A stretch of DNA of 64,000 nt from Combretum micranthum (Eukaryota; Streptophyta; Magnoliopsida; Myrtales; Combretaceae), in NCBI GenBank assembly GCA_024138025.1, contig JAMXBD010001442.1:186001-250000 (forward strand), in the 5' to 3' direction. Positions 11,441 through 23,633 of this stretch are shown here, piece after piece; position 1 is the stretch's first letter, and each line of letters starts with the position of its first letter. The position numbers were made by a program, and so were the translations under genes. The notes below the pieces were generated by a model. The model worked only from the letters and a program-made list of their open reading frames with translations, was not told where the DNA came from and ran no database searches.

Positions 11441-12050
11441 CTTTGTGTTTATAGTAGAATTTAAGCTAAGACCCACTTGGAACGCCACCACCTACACATA
11501 TATCAAAGAGCCTAAGAAGTACCCAAAAGACCATCCACACTACTGACCCATGAAGAGCCCATGGTTAGCAATACCTCAAAGTCTCACCCTAACTGGGTAT
11601 GACCAAGCTCACGACCACCGCAACTACGAGGGAAATTGGGGAGCCCGATCTTGAGCCTCAACTCTAAAAGATCTCCATGCATCCTTATCCTGACTTGGGG
11701 AGAACATTACTAACTCAACCATACTCCACGCAGCAAAAATTCCTCTACCTTGGGCACCCCCATCACCTTAGGTGCCAGGTCAGCTACCAGATGGAGATTT
11801 GCTTTAATAGAAAAGATTCATTGGACTCCATTTTGGTATGGCCATGAACTATAAGTAGCCCTTCCCTTCATAAGGAGGGGAGAGACACTATTTTTTTTAT
11901 TGAGTAAGTTACCTAAGATAGACCCACAGACTAACTTAAGTATCAGAGTAGCTATGCTGGGCAACCTCCTCCCCCCTACAGCGAACCTCTGACTACTTTT
12001 CGATGTTTGCAGAGAGCCAATCTTTACCGAAGGAGTCAACTCATGCAACA
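11440..12050 (+). repeat. 5' LTR region of a Ty3/gypsy (Tat-type) element
   Basis: The sequence turns GC-richer at about 11460, contains a TATA-like CTATAAGTAG near 11849 followed by a transcribed leader, and ends TGCAACA at 12050, two bases before a typical gypsy primer-binding site. The outer 5' boundary is not clear and no matching 3' LTR was found, so the start is approximate. Confidence 0.55.
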
Positions 12051-12052
12051 CG

Positions 12053-12071
12053 TGGCACTATCTATAGGAAA
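12053..12071 (+). other. Gypsy primer-binding region
   Basis: TGGCACTATCTATAGGAAA closely resembles TGGCGCCGTCTGTGGGAA, the segment that follows the 5' LTR in many plant Tat-like gypsy elements. Differences are mainly C-to-T and G-to-A changes, as expected for decay of methylated DNA. Confidence 0.6.
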
Positions 12072-12192
12072 CACACGCTTCCTTCCTTATCACAGACTAC
12101 CTTCTCCACTTTGCTCTCCCACAAACACCAACCTCTCACTAAGGCAAGATACCCATAACACAAACTGTAAATAGTAACCTCTGATATTGACC

Positions 12193-12600
12193 ATGTCAAC
12201 ACCTCAACGGAGCAAGAACCAACTTAATCTAGTTTCTACTCGGCCAACAGCTACTTCGACAGATGATGGAGCTCGTAAGCTACCATACCCAAAACCACTT
12301 GCCACTAGCAACATTGATTTTTTAGACTAAGGATGTATACTAGAGCTTAAAAACCTATATAAACAACTTGTACATGAGAATATTGAGAACGAGCATTCCA
12401 ATCCTCTCTTATAAGCTAGAATTACAAAGTTGAAAGGGCTAAGGAACCTACACTTAGAAAAAGAAGCTTCTAGTACACAACGAAATGATTCCTTAACTCG
12501 TTTATCCTCGAGGTATGATTAGGTATCACCCAAGGGAGACCACTGGTGTACCATGACTCCCACGCGAGTTAGTGCCTCCACTAGGGCTCGATCCTATAGC
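12193..12600 (+). mobile_element. gag 5' end of the Tat-type gypsy element (degenerate)
   Basis: An ATG at 12193 opens a 45-residue frame beginning MSTPQRSKNQ. The downstream text in mixed frames keeps a charged, leucine-rich pattern like the coiled-coil N-terminal part of plant gypsy Gag. The frame is interrupted at 12330, and the whole segment is cut at 12601 by the 3.7-kb LTR-like insertion, after which gag resumes at about 16350. Confidence 0.5.
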
Positions 12601-12605
12601 TCGAG

Positions 12606-15600
12606 TGTAAGTCCTTAGGTTTTTCGATAAATATAGTAAACCCTAAGAATCGAAAGTCAAACCAGAACCTTAAAGTTAATCTAATTCTATGTTTAATCCA
12701 GAGAATCTAGATTCGATAATTCCGTGTTCTTAAACCCTAAAAACGAAATTGAGATAATGGTGGAAAATGATTCATAATAATACATGAAAGCTTAAAATAT
12801 CATATTCGCAAATTTCTAGTGTCCTTCGGATCCAAATGGGATCAGTTTGCGAAAACCATGCCCCTATACACCAGATAGTGAAAATATTCCGATAATACCA
12901 ATAGACTCATAAAAATATAAGGTTTTCAAAAATATCAGTTTTAGAATTTTTCGATAACTAAAAATATCAAATATAGGTCGTTTACACGTATTTTCTTTAC
13001 TACCGGTATTTTAATTGTCTAATCTACTATTCATAGTTTTTTCTATTATTCATTACTATTTCACTATCTCTACTTTTTCTTACACTCTACTCTTACGCAC
13101 TACCATACCTATACCTTATAATTTACCTTCCTCATACAACTTTAATCACATCACACTTTATACATTACTTCTTTTTGTTATAAAATAACAAATTTAATCA
13201 ATTTTTCTCCCTCTCTCCAAGGTTTTCTTCCACTCTCTCTCTCCCCTATCACTCTCATTTTATTTTCTTTTTCATTTTATTTAATTATGTCTAATTTCCA
13301 CTCCAAAATTCTATAAATACCACATTCCTCCTTCATTCTTTCACACAACTCATTTCCATAACAAAACTCTTCCAAAATCATTTCTCAAACCCTCTCTGTA
13401 TAAATTTCCTCTAAAATACTCTCTTCATTTCCATCTCCATGAACTATCCATTTCTCTTTTTAAGAGAAATTATAAACACACCATCATCTACCTTAGGTAA
13501 AACTTCTTCAATTTACTTATCATGTTCATTTAACTTAGCATGAGCTTAGTGTATGTTTCTTAGACTCATGAGAGTTAAAGAAGCAACAATATGTTCATAT
13601 TTTGTTTTTGTTCATGTTATATTTTACATTATGTCATTATTGTTATTATTGTTGTTGTTATTGTTATTATTATTTGCTCTAATCTAACTTCTATAGTATT
13701 ATGTATATATTATATATATATATATTTCTTTAGAGCATATAAGCTCACTTATTATTTATTTATTTTTATGCTTTGCAATTATTTATTTATTTCATGCTAT
13801 ATTAAGACTAGTCTTTCTAGTCTTAGACTTGTCCTCATCAATCAAAACAATTTTCTATTTTTTTCTTTTCTTTTTTTTTTTTGGGACTAGTCTATTCTTA
13901 GTCCGGGATACCTTGATAAAGCTAAGGTTCCCAATACTTGACTTTACTATTACTCTCTTATTACATTATTTTATTTTATTATGTTATTTTGATTATATTT
14001 CACATGACTACATATTCATGCTCATGCATGGGCATATTGATATTGTCTCAAAAAAATATGAAGAAGATATTTTTATGAACTCTTTTCAAAATAAATTTTG
14101 GTTACTTAAAGAAAGGATTTTCATTAAAAGCTAAGAGTTTTACATTCACAAACCTTTCCCAAAAATTTAAGTAAACTCATAACAAGTCTTAGCAATAATG
14201 GTACATTAGAGTGTCATCAAAGAATACATAAAGTAGAATTTTCACATACTCTCTTTTCAGGCCAATGAAATAAGAAAGTTTCTTTAAACTTAATGTTACT
14301 AATTCTTCATTTAACAAAAGTTTTCTTAAACTCATTTATAAAGTTTTCATACTAAGGTTTAGATAAGTTTTATAAAATCATCAAAGAATAAATCTTTTTA
14401 AAGATGAATCATACTTAGGAAATAAAATTTGAAGAACATTATTATTTTAAAATGGAACAAACTTTAGGAAAAACTAAGAACAAGTGAACTTTAAGATATT
14501 TTTGTCACTATCAAGAAAACATTTGGAAACTACATTTTTAACTCCAAAAAAATGAAGTTGTAGGAATAAAATTATTTTGGAAAATATGAATTGTTTCCAA
14601 GGATAGATAAATTTAAAAAGAGAAAAATATTTACTTATAATAAATCCAAGAACTTTTCCAACAAAGCTAAAATTAAAATTTCCAAAATATTACTTTTCCA
14701 ACTTTTAGAATACTTTATTTTATAAAAATAGTTGTTGGGACAGCTTCACTAAATTCATGCTTATGATATGATTCAAGATATATATATATATATATATATA
14801 TGTTCAAAGGATTTTTCAACTATATTAATATCTATATTTTATACAAAGATTTTTGGATGAAGAAAAGTTTGAAAACTTGAGTTTTGAAATCTTGAAATTT
14901 CGTGATGAATATGTACGTCACTAATTCGAGACCCAAATGACTTATTTTTGATATAAATAACCTTAAAAATGGATAGATCTTTTCAAGTAGGTAGAAAACG
15001 GTATATAATATGTGAAATTCCGAGTTAAGTTGAGTAAGTTATGGCCATTTTAAATTGGAATTTCCATTCATGCGAATTTTGACAAACCTAACAAGATAAA
15101 GTTAGAAAATTTAAGAAGATCTTGGATGAAATACTCATTTTGAGTATTTCTTGTGTTTAGGAATCGAGGACCAAAATATTCTCTTCCTCGAGATTACTTC
15201 GACTGATACAAAACCGCTATGATCGAGTAAGTTTTCCTTTACGTTTATGTATTCGTGCATGTACTTATAAAATAGAGCACTAGATGTTAGAAAAAGATAA
15301 AATTGATATGCATATGGGATATCATTGGAATTATATATGTGAATTGTTACGTGCGATCAATGAATGATATGTATATCAAAACCCGATCTGTGATTGATAT
15401 AACTTTTTCTATGTATGTATTGATATATGTGCAATTATTACTTGATCGCTTTAAATGAATTAATATCGGATTGGGAATTCCCTTAAACTAAATTGCTCAT
15501 GCATATCATTTAGAATATCATTTCGCATTTTTGCTACTACTCGTCAGCATAGGACCGAAAAAGTAAGCTACCTAGCTACATCTTGAGGATTTAGGATATT

Positions 15601-16342
15601 CGGGGAATACGGCCTCAAGTTGTAGCCGAGTCGGATCGATCGCTTTGGGTAAGAAAAGCTCGAGGACTAGTAGTACGGCTCGTTGGAACCCCAAAACGCG
15701 CACAAAATTTCAAGAAGGTCAAATGGGGCCCGGTTCAAATCATTCCCTAACCATCGATGGAGGGGTAAATCCATCATACATACGAAACTAGATAGTCGTA
15801 TGTACTGTTTGATCATATGGTTGTTGCATTTCACATGCTTGTTTAATGAACTTGGTTGAATGCCTGTTTTGAGTACTTTTGCGTAAGGAATACCTCATTA
15901 AGCTAGTTATTCTTATACCTCAATAGACTTTTGATATTGCAAGACCTTTGTTTCAAACCGAAGACCATCTTGATCATCCGGGTAGAATCTTTATTTTGGA
16001 AAGCTTTTGGAGGAACTTTGTTTTGAAGTCCTAGACTAGATTTCCTTTAAAATATTTTAGCTTTAGTTAATCTTCATATTAAGACTATGTTGTTATGAAA
16101 ATTATCGGGGGAATGCCCCGTTGAAGTTGTAAGACATTATATTTCGATGAAATAGATTAAGTGTTATTTTGCATGTTCCACTGCTAATATCTTAAAATGC
16201 ATTACTCTACCAATCTCTCTTTATTGTGAATGTACGCCTTGTACCAATGTGGAAGCTTTTGAGTGACTGAGGTAGTCATTCTTAAGTTTTAATATTCTAT
16301 ATGGTGAGTTGTCATGTTTAGAGTACTCGTTGGGGTATGACA
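12606..16342 (+). mobile_element. Long solo-LTR-like insertion (3.7 kb) inside gypsy gag
   Basis: The insert starts TGTAAGTCC and ends GGGGTATGACA, so it has TG...CA ends. It is flanked by TCGAG (12601-12605) and TCAAG (16343-16347), a 4 of 5 match to a target duplication. It has no gag or pol frames but carries a promoter-like CTATAAATAC at 13311-13320, a (TA)n tract near 14780 and GC-rich blocks near 15550-15770. Its 3' terminus recurs at 372-464 and, reversed, at 36701. A solo LTR left after recombination is the simplest reading; a non-autonomous element is possible. Confidence 0.55.
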
Positions 16343-16347
16343 TCAAG

Positions 16348-17260
16348 ACTAGCATTGAACGTATACCAGAGACTCGTTGCCTCTCAAAGCCTAATAAGAA
16401 CCACATCAAGTATATCAAGGGGTACAACGTGTTTCAACACCTTACCCCAACCTCCTCAAACCGTAACACAAGCAATTATGGACACTCAAAGCCAGATCGC
16501 ATAGGCTCTAGCTCGGCCTAAGCTTACGAGGACAACACACTAATGCCCCCCACCATGTTAGTCCATCTGGGTTCCAAGAAGGAACATACTCTTGAGGAGA
16601 TCAGGAACATGATAAGGAGACTCTCAACCATTAGAGAAAGTTTTGGGAACGAGTCCACCACAAAAATAATACTTAACAAGACACCTTCATTACCAAGATC
16701 AGAAGTACTCCCTACTAGATCTCAGCTTCTAAACCTGGAGTCCTACGATGGGACTACCAACTTAGAGGATCACATCGCCTAGTTCCAAACCAACATGGTG
16801 ATACATAATTTTCCATATGCCATTTGGTGCAAAACCTTCCCCACAACCTACTGAAGTACTACCAAGGTTTGGTTCAATAAGGTGGAACCAAATATGGTCA
16901 GCTCATTCAACGAACTTAGTAAACTTTTTATGGCACACTTCATGGTAAGAAAACCACTAAAGAAGAACGCTTCATACCTCTATACTATACAACAAACACA
17001 GGATAAATCCCTAAGAGATTATCTAGCAAGATTCAACAAAGCATACTTAGAGGTCCCAAATCTGAATCAAGGCATAACCCTTGAAGCCATCAAACAAGGG
17101 GTCCTTGCGAACAGCCCTTTCTTTGACTCCATTTTGAAATGTTAACTCACCACACTGAAGCAAATGAAAGAAAAAGCACAAAAATACATTCTACAGGAAA
17201 ACACTAGGAATGCTAGAAAGGAGACTAAGGCCAAGGTCTAGCTACTCGAGCTGAACACAA
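16348..17260 (+). mobile_element. gag of the Tat-type gypsy element
   Basis: Gag resumes here after the insertion. A frame at 16543-16782 ends in text like LNLESYDGTTNLEDHI, the usual start of the retrotransposon gag domain. A frame at 16882-17145 continues with FNELSKLFMAHFM, TIQQTQDKSLRDYLARFN and GVLANSPFFDSI, which match the core and end of that domain. Stops at about 16783, 16852 and 17143 break it into pieces. The assignment rests on these motifs and on the protease, RT and integrase downstream. Confidence 0.85.
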
Positions 17261-18480
17261 TCAACATCGAGACAAAAGCACCCAAAAGATCGCCACATCC
17301 TTAACAACCTAAACGATGCTAATCAAGGTCACAAAGACAGTAATAAGGGGAAACTTTTCCCAATGTATGATGAGTTCACCCCTTTGAAGTTACCTATGCA
17401 CAATGTGTTCCTCAAAGTAAGAAAACCAAAGCCTCCTACCACTACCTCCTCCCACGAAAACCCAACTCGAAGAGAAAAGAGTCAAAGGAGTATTACAGGC
17501 ATCACCACGATCATGGGTATGATATAAAGAACTGTTAGAAGCTTAAGAGTGCCATTAAAGACGCCATATGATGAGGCTATTTAAAGCAATACATCGACCA
17601 CAATACTACGAAACCTGCGATACTCTCTTAAAAGAGGAGGATCAAGAAAAACACCTGAGATCAATGAGACTAACTTTGAGCTAACCGAGAATTCCATGAC
17701 AAGATCAACACCATAGTAGGAGGGCCATTGACCTCAACTCAAGTAGGGCTGCAACCAAGCTCGAGCACGAACAATTCAAGGCAAGTGATGAGCCTAGAAC
17801 TTAAAAGAGTGAAGGTTAATACTACCATCTCCTTTATTGATGAAGACTTTAAAGGGGTCTAAACCACACTAGGATGCTCTGGTTGTTGTAGTTTATATAT
17901 CAGGCTGAAGGGTTAAAAGGATGTTGATTGACTCTAGTAGCTACGTTGATATCCTTTTCAACCATGCCTAAAAGCAGATGAGGCATGAATTCAAGCCCAA
18001 ACTAAGGCTATACGATCACGAACTATACGAGTTCACTCATAAGCTCGTTTCCCTCTGTGGCATCATCACCTTACCTCTCAAGCTTGGCAACAAGGTGTGT
18101 TACACCACACATCGAGTCAACTTCTTCGTGGTTAATTGCTAATCTCCGTACAATGCCATTTTAGGAAGAGCTACGCAATTGATATTCAGCATGATCGTCT
18201 CTCAACCCCACCTCAAAGCCAAGTTCCTCACCCTAAAGAGAATGGGGGTTTGTAAAGGAGATCAAGAATAGTCCAAGAAGTTATACCTTAAAGCCCTGAA
18301 AGGAGATTGACTGTGTGTTGTGGACTCCGAGCCTGAAGATTGACCCAAGCACTACAGTGAGCCTGCTAAGCTCACTAAAGAAATTGCTTTGGATGATCCT
18401 CCCAAATATGCCGTAAAAGTGGGGACATCGATTCCCCTATAACTCAAAGAAAGCCTTATTGCATTCTTGCAGGCAAATAA
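17261..18480 (+). mobile_element. gag end and aspartic protease of the gypsy element
   Basis: After a basic, degenerate gag tail, the plus strand shows an aspartic protease: DALVVVVYISG, then RMLIDSSSYVDILF at about 17918-17955, then LRLYDHELYEFTHK, a LVSLCGIITLPLKLG strand and YNAILGRATQL. The active-site triplet reads DSS where DSG or DTG is expected, and several stops are present, so it is not active. The order protease before RT fits gypsy. Confidence 0.8.
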
Positions 18481-18808
18481 GGATGTCTTCATATGATCGC
18501 CTTTCTAACATGTCTGGCATCAGGCCAGATGTATTCATACACCATTTAAATGTAAACAAAATTCAAAGGCAAATTCGCTAAAAGATTAGGCACTTCTCCC
18601 CAAACAAGCCGCCATCAAAGAAGAGATCCAAAGGCTGCTGCAAGTTGGATTCATTAAGGAGGAGAAATACCCCTCTTGGTTAGCCAATGTAGTGATGGTC
18701 AAGAAATTCAATGGAAAATGGTAGATGTGTGTAGATTACACGAACCTAAATAAGGCATGCCTGAAAGATTGTTTCCTACTACCTCGAATTGACCAGCTCA
18801 TCAATAAC
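18481..18808 (+). mobile_element. Reverse transcriptase, first part
   Basis: The plus strand reads AAIKEEIQRLLQVGFIKEEK, YPSWLANVVMVKK, MCVDYTNLNKAC and PRIDQLIN, the finger motifs of a gypsy reverse transcriptase. The domain is interrupted at 18809 by a 1.2-kb insertion and resumes at 20040. Confidence 0.9.
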
Positions 18809-20039
18809 TTATATTGATTGGTTTATCTATATAACATTATTCTAATCTTTCCTTCCAATCAATCATGTAGGCAAGTGCACCTATCAATTATAGCATAGAC
18901 AATAAAAACAAGATTGTCCTACGAAGATTGAAAAAACTACTAATAATTACTTCATATTCCACTATCTATCCTAAAATATATTTAGTATTTATCAATTACT
19001 AATATTATTATGATTTAAACCTTATTTTTATATCCCCAAGATAAATCAACAACAAGATATATGGATTCAATATTACACATTAATATTCAGGGTTCATCAT
19101 TGTTTAGATGATTCTACTCCTCCATTACAAATCTATCAAGAACACAATAGATCTATTACAAACAATAAAAGCAAGGAAAGAGTACACTTGATGTGAACAA
19201 TCTTGAAGCCTTTTACAAATTTCTCTTATTTATCTTGAGCTCAAAGAATCTAAAACCTATGCAGTTTTAATGTGGAGAGAAAATATTAATGTTTTTGTTG
19301 TGGTTATAATCTCTAAAGACATATATATACATGGTAAAAGTCGAGAATATCCTTAAAATTTGGATAGACTTCACTTCCTTGATATTTTTAAAGAGTTGAC
19401 CAAGTCTTCATAAAGTACACGAGGAGAACATGCAATGCCATAACCAATCGTGCATCTCTCTGTTGGTTATAACTATCGAAATACTCCTCAAGAAGGAACG
19501 CAACTACTACACGACTGCCTGTATCCAACCGTGCTTCTCACTATTTCGTTAAGCATCTTCAATTCCATAACAGCATGATTAGAACACAACTTTCCTTATT
19601 TCCCCATGTTTCTCTCTGTTTTCATAGTGATTTAGAACTCTAAATTTACATGATTGGAAGCACAACTTGTTATATTCCATCGTGTAACTCTATGATCTGT
19701 GGTTCTTCAATTCTCCAGAAAAGCATGATGGAAATGCAATTAATTGGATTCACTAGTGTTTCTCTTTGATCTTTGATTCTTCAAATATAATTTAAATTCA
19801 ACAAGAGCACAAGGAGAAAACACGGCTAATTACGTCTGCTCATGCTCTTCTTAATCTTTTAATACTTCTTCATTTTTTACCTGAAATTTGGTAAAAATTG
19901 ATCAACTTCATTCCAAAGCTTATTTATTATCATCTCTTTTCAAAAATAGAAAAATTAATCAAGTTAAGTATCAAATCTTAACAATAAGTTATAGAAATAT
20001 ATATGATTTAACCTATTAAATTTAGAGCAAAACATATGT
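18809..20039. mobile_element. 1.2-kb insertion of unknown class within RT
   Basis: Removal of this segment rejoins the RT motifs. It is flanked by ATCAATAAC (18800-18808) and ATCAATAGC (20040-20048), an 8 of 9 match. Inside is AT-rich, non-coding DNA with a GGCAAGTGCACCTATCAAT block near 18873 of the kind seen in some plant LTRs. No terminal inverted repeat is obvious. A 9-bp duplication would suit a Mutator-like element, but the ends do not prove it. Confidence 0.55.
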
Positions 20040-20751
20040 ATCAATAGCACCTTGAGTAGCTGCTAACCTTTATGGACACCTTCTCGAGCTACAACCAAAT
20101 CAAGATGAACGCAGCTGACGAAGTTTACACCTCCTTCAAAACATACTGCTACAAAGTAATGTCGTTTGGACTAAAAAACACTAGGGCTACTTTTCATAGA
20201 CTAGTCGTTTAGGTATTGAAAACCCATATCAGTAGAAACATGGAAGTTTACGTCGATGATATGATCATGAAAAGCAAGAAAGCAAGACACCACCTCTACG
20301 ACCTCCAAGAAACTTTCAACCCCCTCTGCTTCCACAACATGAAGCTCGGCCCATAGAAAAGTACCTTTCGGACCACCTCATAAAGATTCTAGGATATGTT
20401 GTGTCATAAAGGGGAATCAAGGCCAATCCCAACAAGATCAAAGCAATTGTAGAGATAAAACCTCCTTCCACCATCAAGGAAGTCTAATAGCTCGCTAGCA
20501 TAATAACTACCCTAAGCAAATTTCTTCTTAAGAGTGCTAACAAGTGTTTTGAATTCTTCAAATTTTTTTAAAAGCCTAACAAGTTCGAGTGGACTGAAAA
20601 AAGCCAAGAGGCCTTCAAAGACCTTAAGCGTTTCCTGGCAGAACCACCGATGCTATCAACTCCAACCCCTAGCGAAGACCTATACCTATACCTCATGGTA
20701 AGCATCCGAGCTTTCTCATCGGTCCTTACTTGAGTAGAAGGTTGACAACAC
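20040..20751 (+). mobile_element. Reverse transcriptase, second part
   Basis: The palm of the gypsy RT continues: FSSYNQIKMNAADEVYTSFK, CYKVMSFGLKN and the catalytic YVDDM at 20249-20263, followed by KSKKARHHLYDLQETF and the linker to RNase H (text like PNKFEWTEKSQEAFKDLK near 20570-20630). Frameshifts and stops are present. It is interrupted by the hAT-like MITE at 20752. Confidence 0.9.
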
Positions 20752-21395
20752 TAGAGTTGGGCATTTGAGTCGTGGCCCATGGACTTGTCCCATCAACCCT
20801 CTTAAAAAAGTGTGTTACGACCAAAATTTTTTTACCCGCTTAAAAGTGGGCCAAATTGGGCCGCCCATTTACTCCATAGGCTAAAGCGAGCTGGGTTAGG
20901 CTAGCCCACAAGCAAAAAAAAAAAAAATACAACAAAAGGAAAAATTAAAAAAGAAAGAATAATATAACAAATCTTAGTGATTATTTATGTATATTATAGA
21001 AGAAGATAGATTGATACATGCATCACAAGTATTATAACATTTTTTGAAATACATATTTATTGATGTAAACATAATATGATATTCAATAAATCATTTTAAA
21101 AACTTGTTTTTTATATATAAATAATCAAAATAGTAATAAAATTAGTCATTACTATATATAAAATATTAAAATATATAAATATTATAATTTTCACATAAAA
21201 TAATATTTAAAATAAAAATTGGAAATTAAAAAAATTAATTTTGGCTTGTGGACCGCCTGTTTAGCCCACCAAGTAAAGCGAGCCAAGCCCAAGACTAAGA
21301 ATTTTGGTTCCTTTAAAAGCGAGCCAAAATAGCCCAGCTATTTTAACTTGTGGGCCGAGCTGCGTCTGCCCGTTTACTCGTTTTGTCCACCTCTA
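20752..21395. mobile_element. hAT-like non-autonomous element
   Basis: This 644-bp element has imperfect terminal inverted repeats: TAGAGTTGGGCATTT at the left and, reversed, TAGAGGTGGACAAAA at the right, both hAT-like. It is flanked by GACAACAC (20744-20751) and AACAACAC (21396-21403), a 7 of 8 match to the 8-bp hAT duplication. The subterminal regions carry repeated GGGCC, GCGAGCC and AGCCCA motifs in inverted arrangement; the core is AT-rich and non-coding. Removing it restores continuous RNase H text. Confidence 0.85.
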
Positions 21396-21571
21396 AACAA
21401 CACAGACCTGTGTATTACATAAGTCATGTTCTCCAAAAAGCCGAAGAAAGATACACAAAGTTAGTAAAATTTGCTTTAACAGTAGTACTATATGCTCGAT
21501 GTTTACACCCATACTTCCAAGCACACCTGATTTCTATCCTCACCGACGTGTCCCTAAGAATAGTCCTTTAA
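21396..21571 (+). mobile_element. RT-linked RNase H of the gypsy element
   Basis: The plus strand reads HRPVYYISHVLQKAEERYTK, then ALTVVLYARCLHPYFQAH and a terminal ILTDVSLR block. This is the end of the RNase H-like domain that follows gypsy RT. It connects across the hAT-like insertion to VSSVLT upstream. Confidence 0.85.
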
Positions 21572-21689
21572 AAACCCAAAGTGTCTAGAAATATGATGAA
21601 ATAAGTCATCTAGCTTAACACATACAGGGTACAATATTAACCTTAGGATGCCATCAAGGCTTAAGTGCTCGCTAATTTCGTGGCTGAGT

Positions 21690-22046
21690 ACATAGGTTCA
21701 CCTAAGCTAGAAAACTAGCAACGGACTTTATAGATACTCCATGTAGATGGATCCCCCATGCAGAGAGGGTAGGGTCGGCCTAGTCTTAAAAGGGTCTCAT
21801 GAGGTCAAAATCTACTACACCCTAAAATTTAGTTTCCCTACTAGCAATAATGAGGCAGAGTATAAAGCTTTAATCGTCGAGCTCAAGCTCGCCACGATTG
21901 TAGGTGCAAACACAAGGGCACTCAAAGTCTTCTCAGACTCCAAGCTCATAGTACAACAAGTCAAAGGTACTTATGAAGCAAAAAATGAAGAGATAGCCAA
22001 ATACTTAGAGATGATACCTTCCCGGACCAAGGAGTTATCCTTTTAG
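21690..22046 (+). mobile_element. Second (archaeal-type) RNase H domain, Tat lineage marker
   Basis: A second RNase H domain follows the first: LHVDGSP near 21738 (first catalytic Asp), then SNNEAEYKALIVELKLA (catalytic Glu) and KVFSDSKLIVQQV (Asp), ending in KNEEIAKYL. A dual RNase H is a known mark of the plant Tat/Ogre branch of Ty3/gypsy. The stretch from 21747 is open for 99 residues; a frame change lies just upstream. Confidence 0.85.
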
Positions 22047-22199
22047 GAGATCACAAAAATATCTAAAGCCAACAATTCAAAGCTTGATAAGCTCTTCGAG
22101 TTCGCTTCCTTAGTGGTCCCTAACCTAGGCAAAGTCAAGGTAAAAATTTTCATGGAATTCCTCCGGAAGAAATCTATTGGTGTAAAGCCCACGAAGTAC

Positions 22200-23440
22200 T
22201 CGAGCTGCAACATACTCCTACACCACTATGCTGGATGACACCAATAAAGAGATACTTGAAAGATGGTACTTTATCCTCTAACAGGGTAAAGGTAAAGAAA
22301 CTGATGTACAAGGTGGCCAACTATACCCTAATAAATGGGGTCCCGTACAAAAGAGGCTTCAGCCTCCCCCTACTTCGATGCTTGTGCCTAAAGAAAAAGG
22401 TAGGAAGTCCTAGAAGACTTACATGCCAGGGAGTGCAGCAACCACATCAAAGCTCAATCACTACACACCTTGATCGTTCGAGCTAGGTACTTCTGACCCA
22501 CTATGAGAACTGATGCAAAGGAGTTCATGCAACAATGTGAGTGATCCTAGAAGCTCACCTCAAGTGGCCACACACCAAGCACAAAGCTCTACTATCTCAC
22601 TAACCTATGGTCATTTTCCATGTGAGGCCTCGACATCCTCGATGCTTTCCCAGTATCAAGAGGACATAAACAGTTTGTCATAGTTAGATGTGATTATTTC
22701 ACAAAATGGGTGGAAGTGAGCCCATAGCAAAAGTCATAGATAAGAATGTCCAATATTACCTCTATAATAACATCCAGGTCACATTCAAGGTCACATACTC
22801 CATCATCATGGATAATGGCAAACAATTCAACTCAAGAAGGATTAAAGATTTTTGAGCAAAATATAAGATCAATCCACACTATACCTCGATTTCCCACCCT
22901 CGAGCAAATGGACAGGTTAAAGCAATCAATAAAACTATAATGCAAAAGCCTAAAAGCCAAAGTGGATCGCTTATGTGGTAAATGGGCAAACAAGCTCCCA
23001 AGTATATTGTAGGGATATCACACCACCAAGCAAACTCTAACCAAAGAAACCCCTCTCCAACTAGCCTTTATCTGAAGCTATTCCACCTATCAAGCTTGAA
23101 CTCCCAAACATACGAGTGTAGTCATATGATGAAACCATCAATGAAGTTGGACTGAGGGCTGAACTAGATTGCATAAAGGAAACACGAGACATGATGAGTA
23201 AAAAGGTATCAGCTTACCAACAAAGGGCCACTAGATACTACGATAAAAAAGTTAAGCACAAAGTTTTCCTCCCTGGCGATTTGGTATGCATAAATTCAGA
23301 AGCAATGGGATCAAAAGAAGCCCAAGGGAAACTTGCCCCGAACTGGGAAGACTTGGTTAGAGTAAAAGAAGCCTTAGGGAACAAAGCGTGAAAGCTAGAA
23401 ACACTAGAAGGCAAGCTCATCCCAGGAACCTAAAGCACAA
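22200..23440 (+). mobile_element. Integrase of the gypsy element (degenerate)
   Basis: Fragments in several frames give an integrase in the expected order: MTPIKRYLKDGTLSS and the YKRGFSLPLLRCL block of the zinc-binding region, a core with FVIVRCDYFTKWVE near 22675-22715, IMANNSTQ in place of the usual DNGTQF, ANGQ-like text near 22900, and a C-terminal AYQQRATRYYDKKVK with PGDLV (23205-23285). Many stops make it inactive. Confidence 0.85.
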
Positions 23441-23633
23441 ATAATTAAGAATGTTGACGTATTTTTAACACATATATGTAAGGCTAAAAACATGACCTTG
23501 CGAACCCACTGAAAAAGTTATGGATGAAATGAGAATTCTATGCTGATGTGATTCCTCTCAATCGCCCTTCAACAAAAAGAAAGTGAAGTTCGGTAAAGGC
23601 CTTGGGATTTTAAAGAACTCTACCCTCTCATGC

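Noticed and set aside
13591..14134. Overlapping hydrophobic frames rich in Ile, Phe and Tyr
   Set aside because: They arise from T-rich DNA inside the LTR-like insert and overlap in different frames, so they are not membrane proteins.
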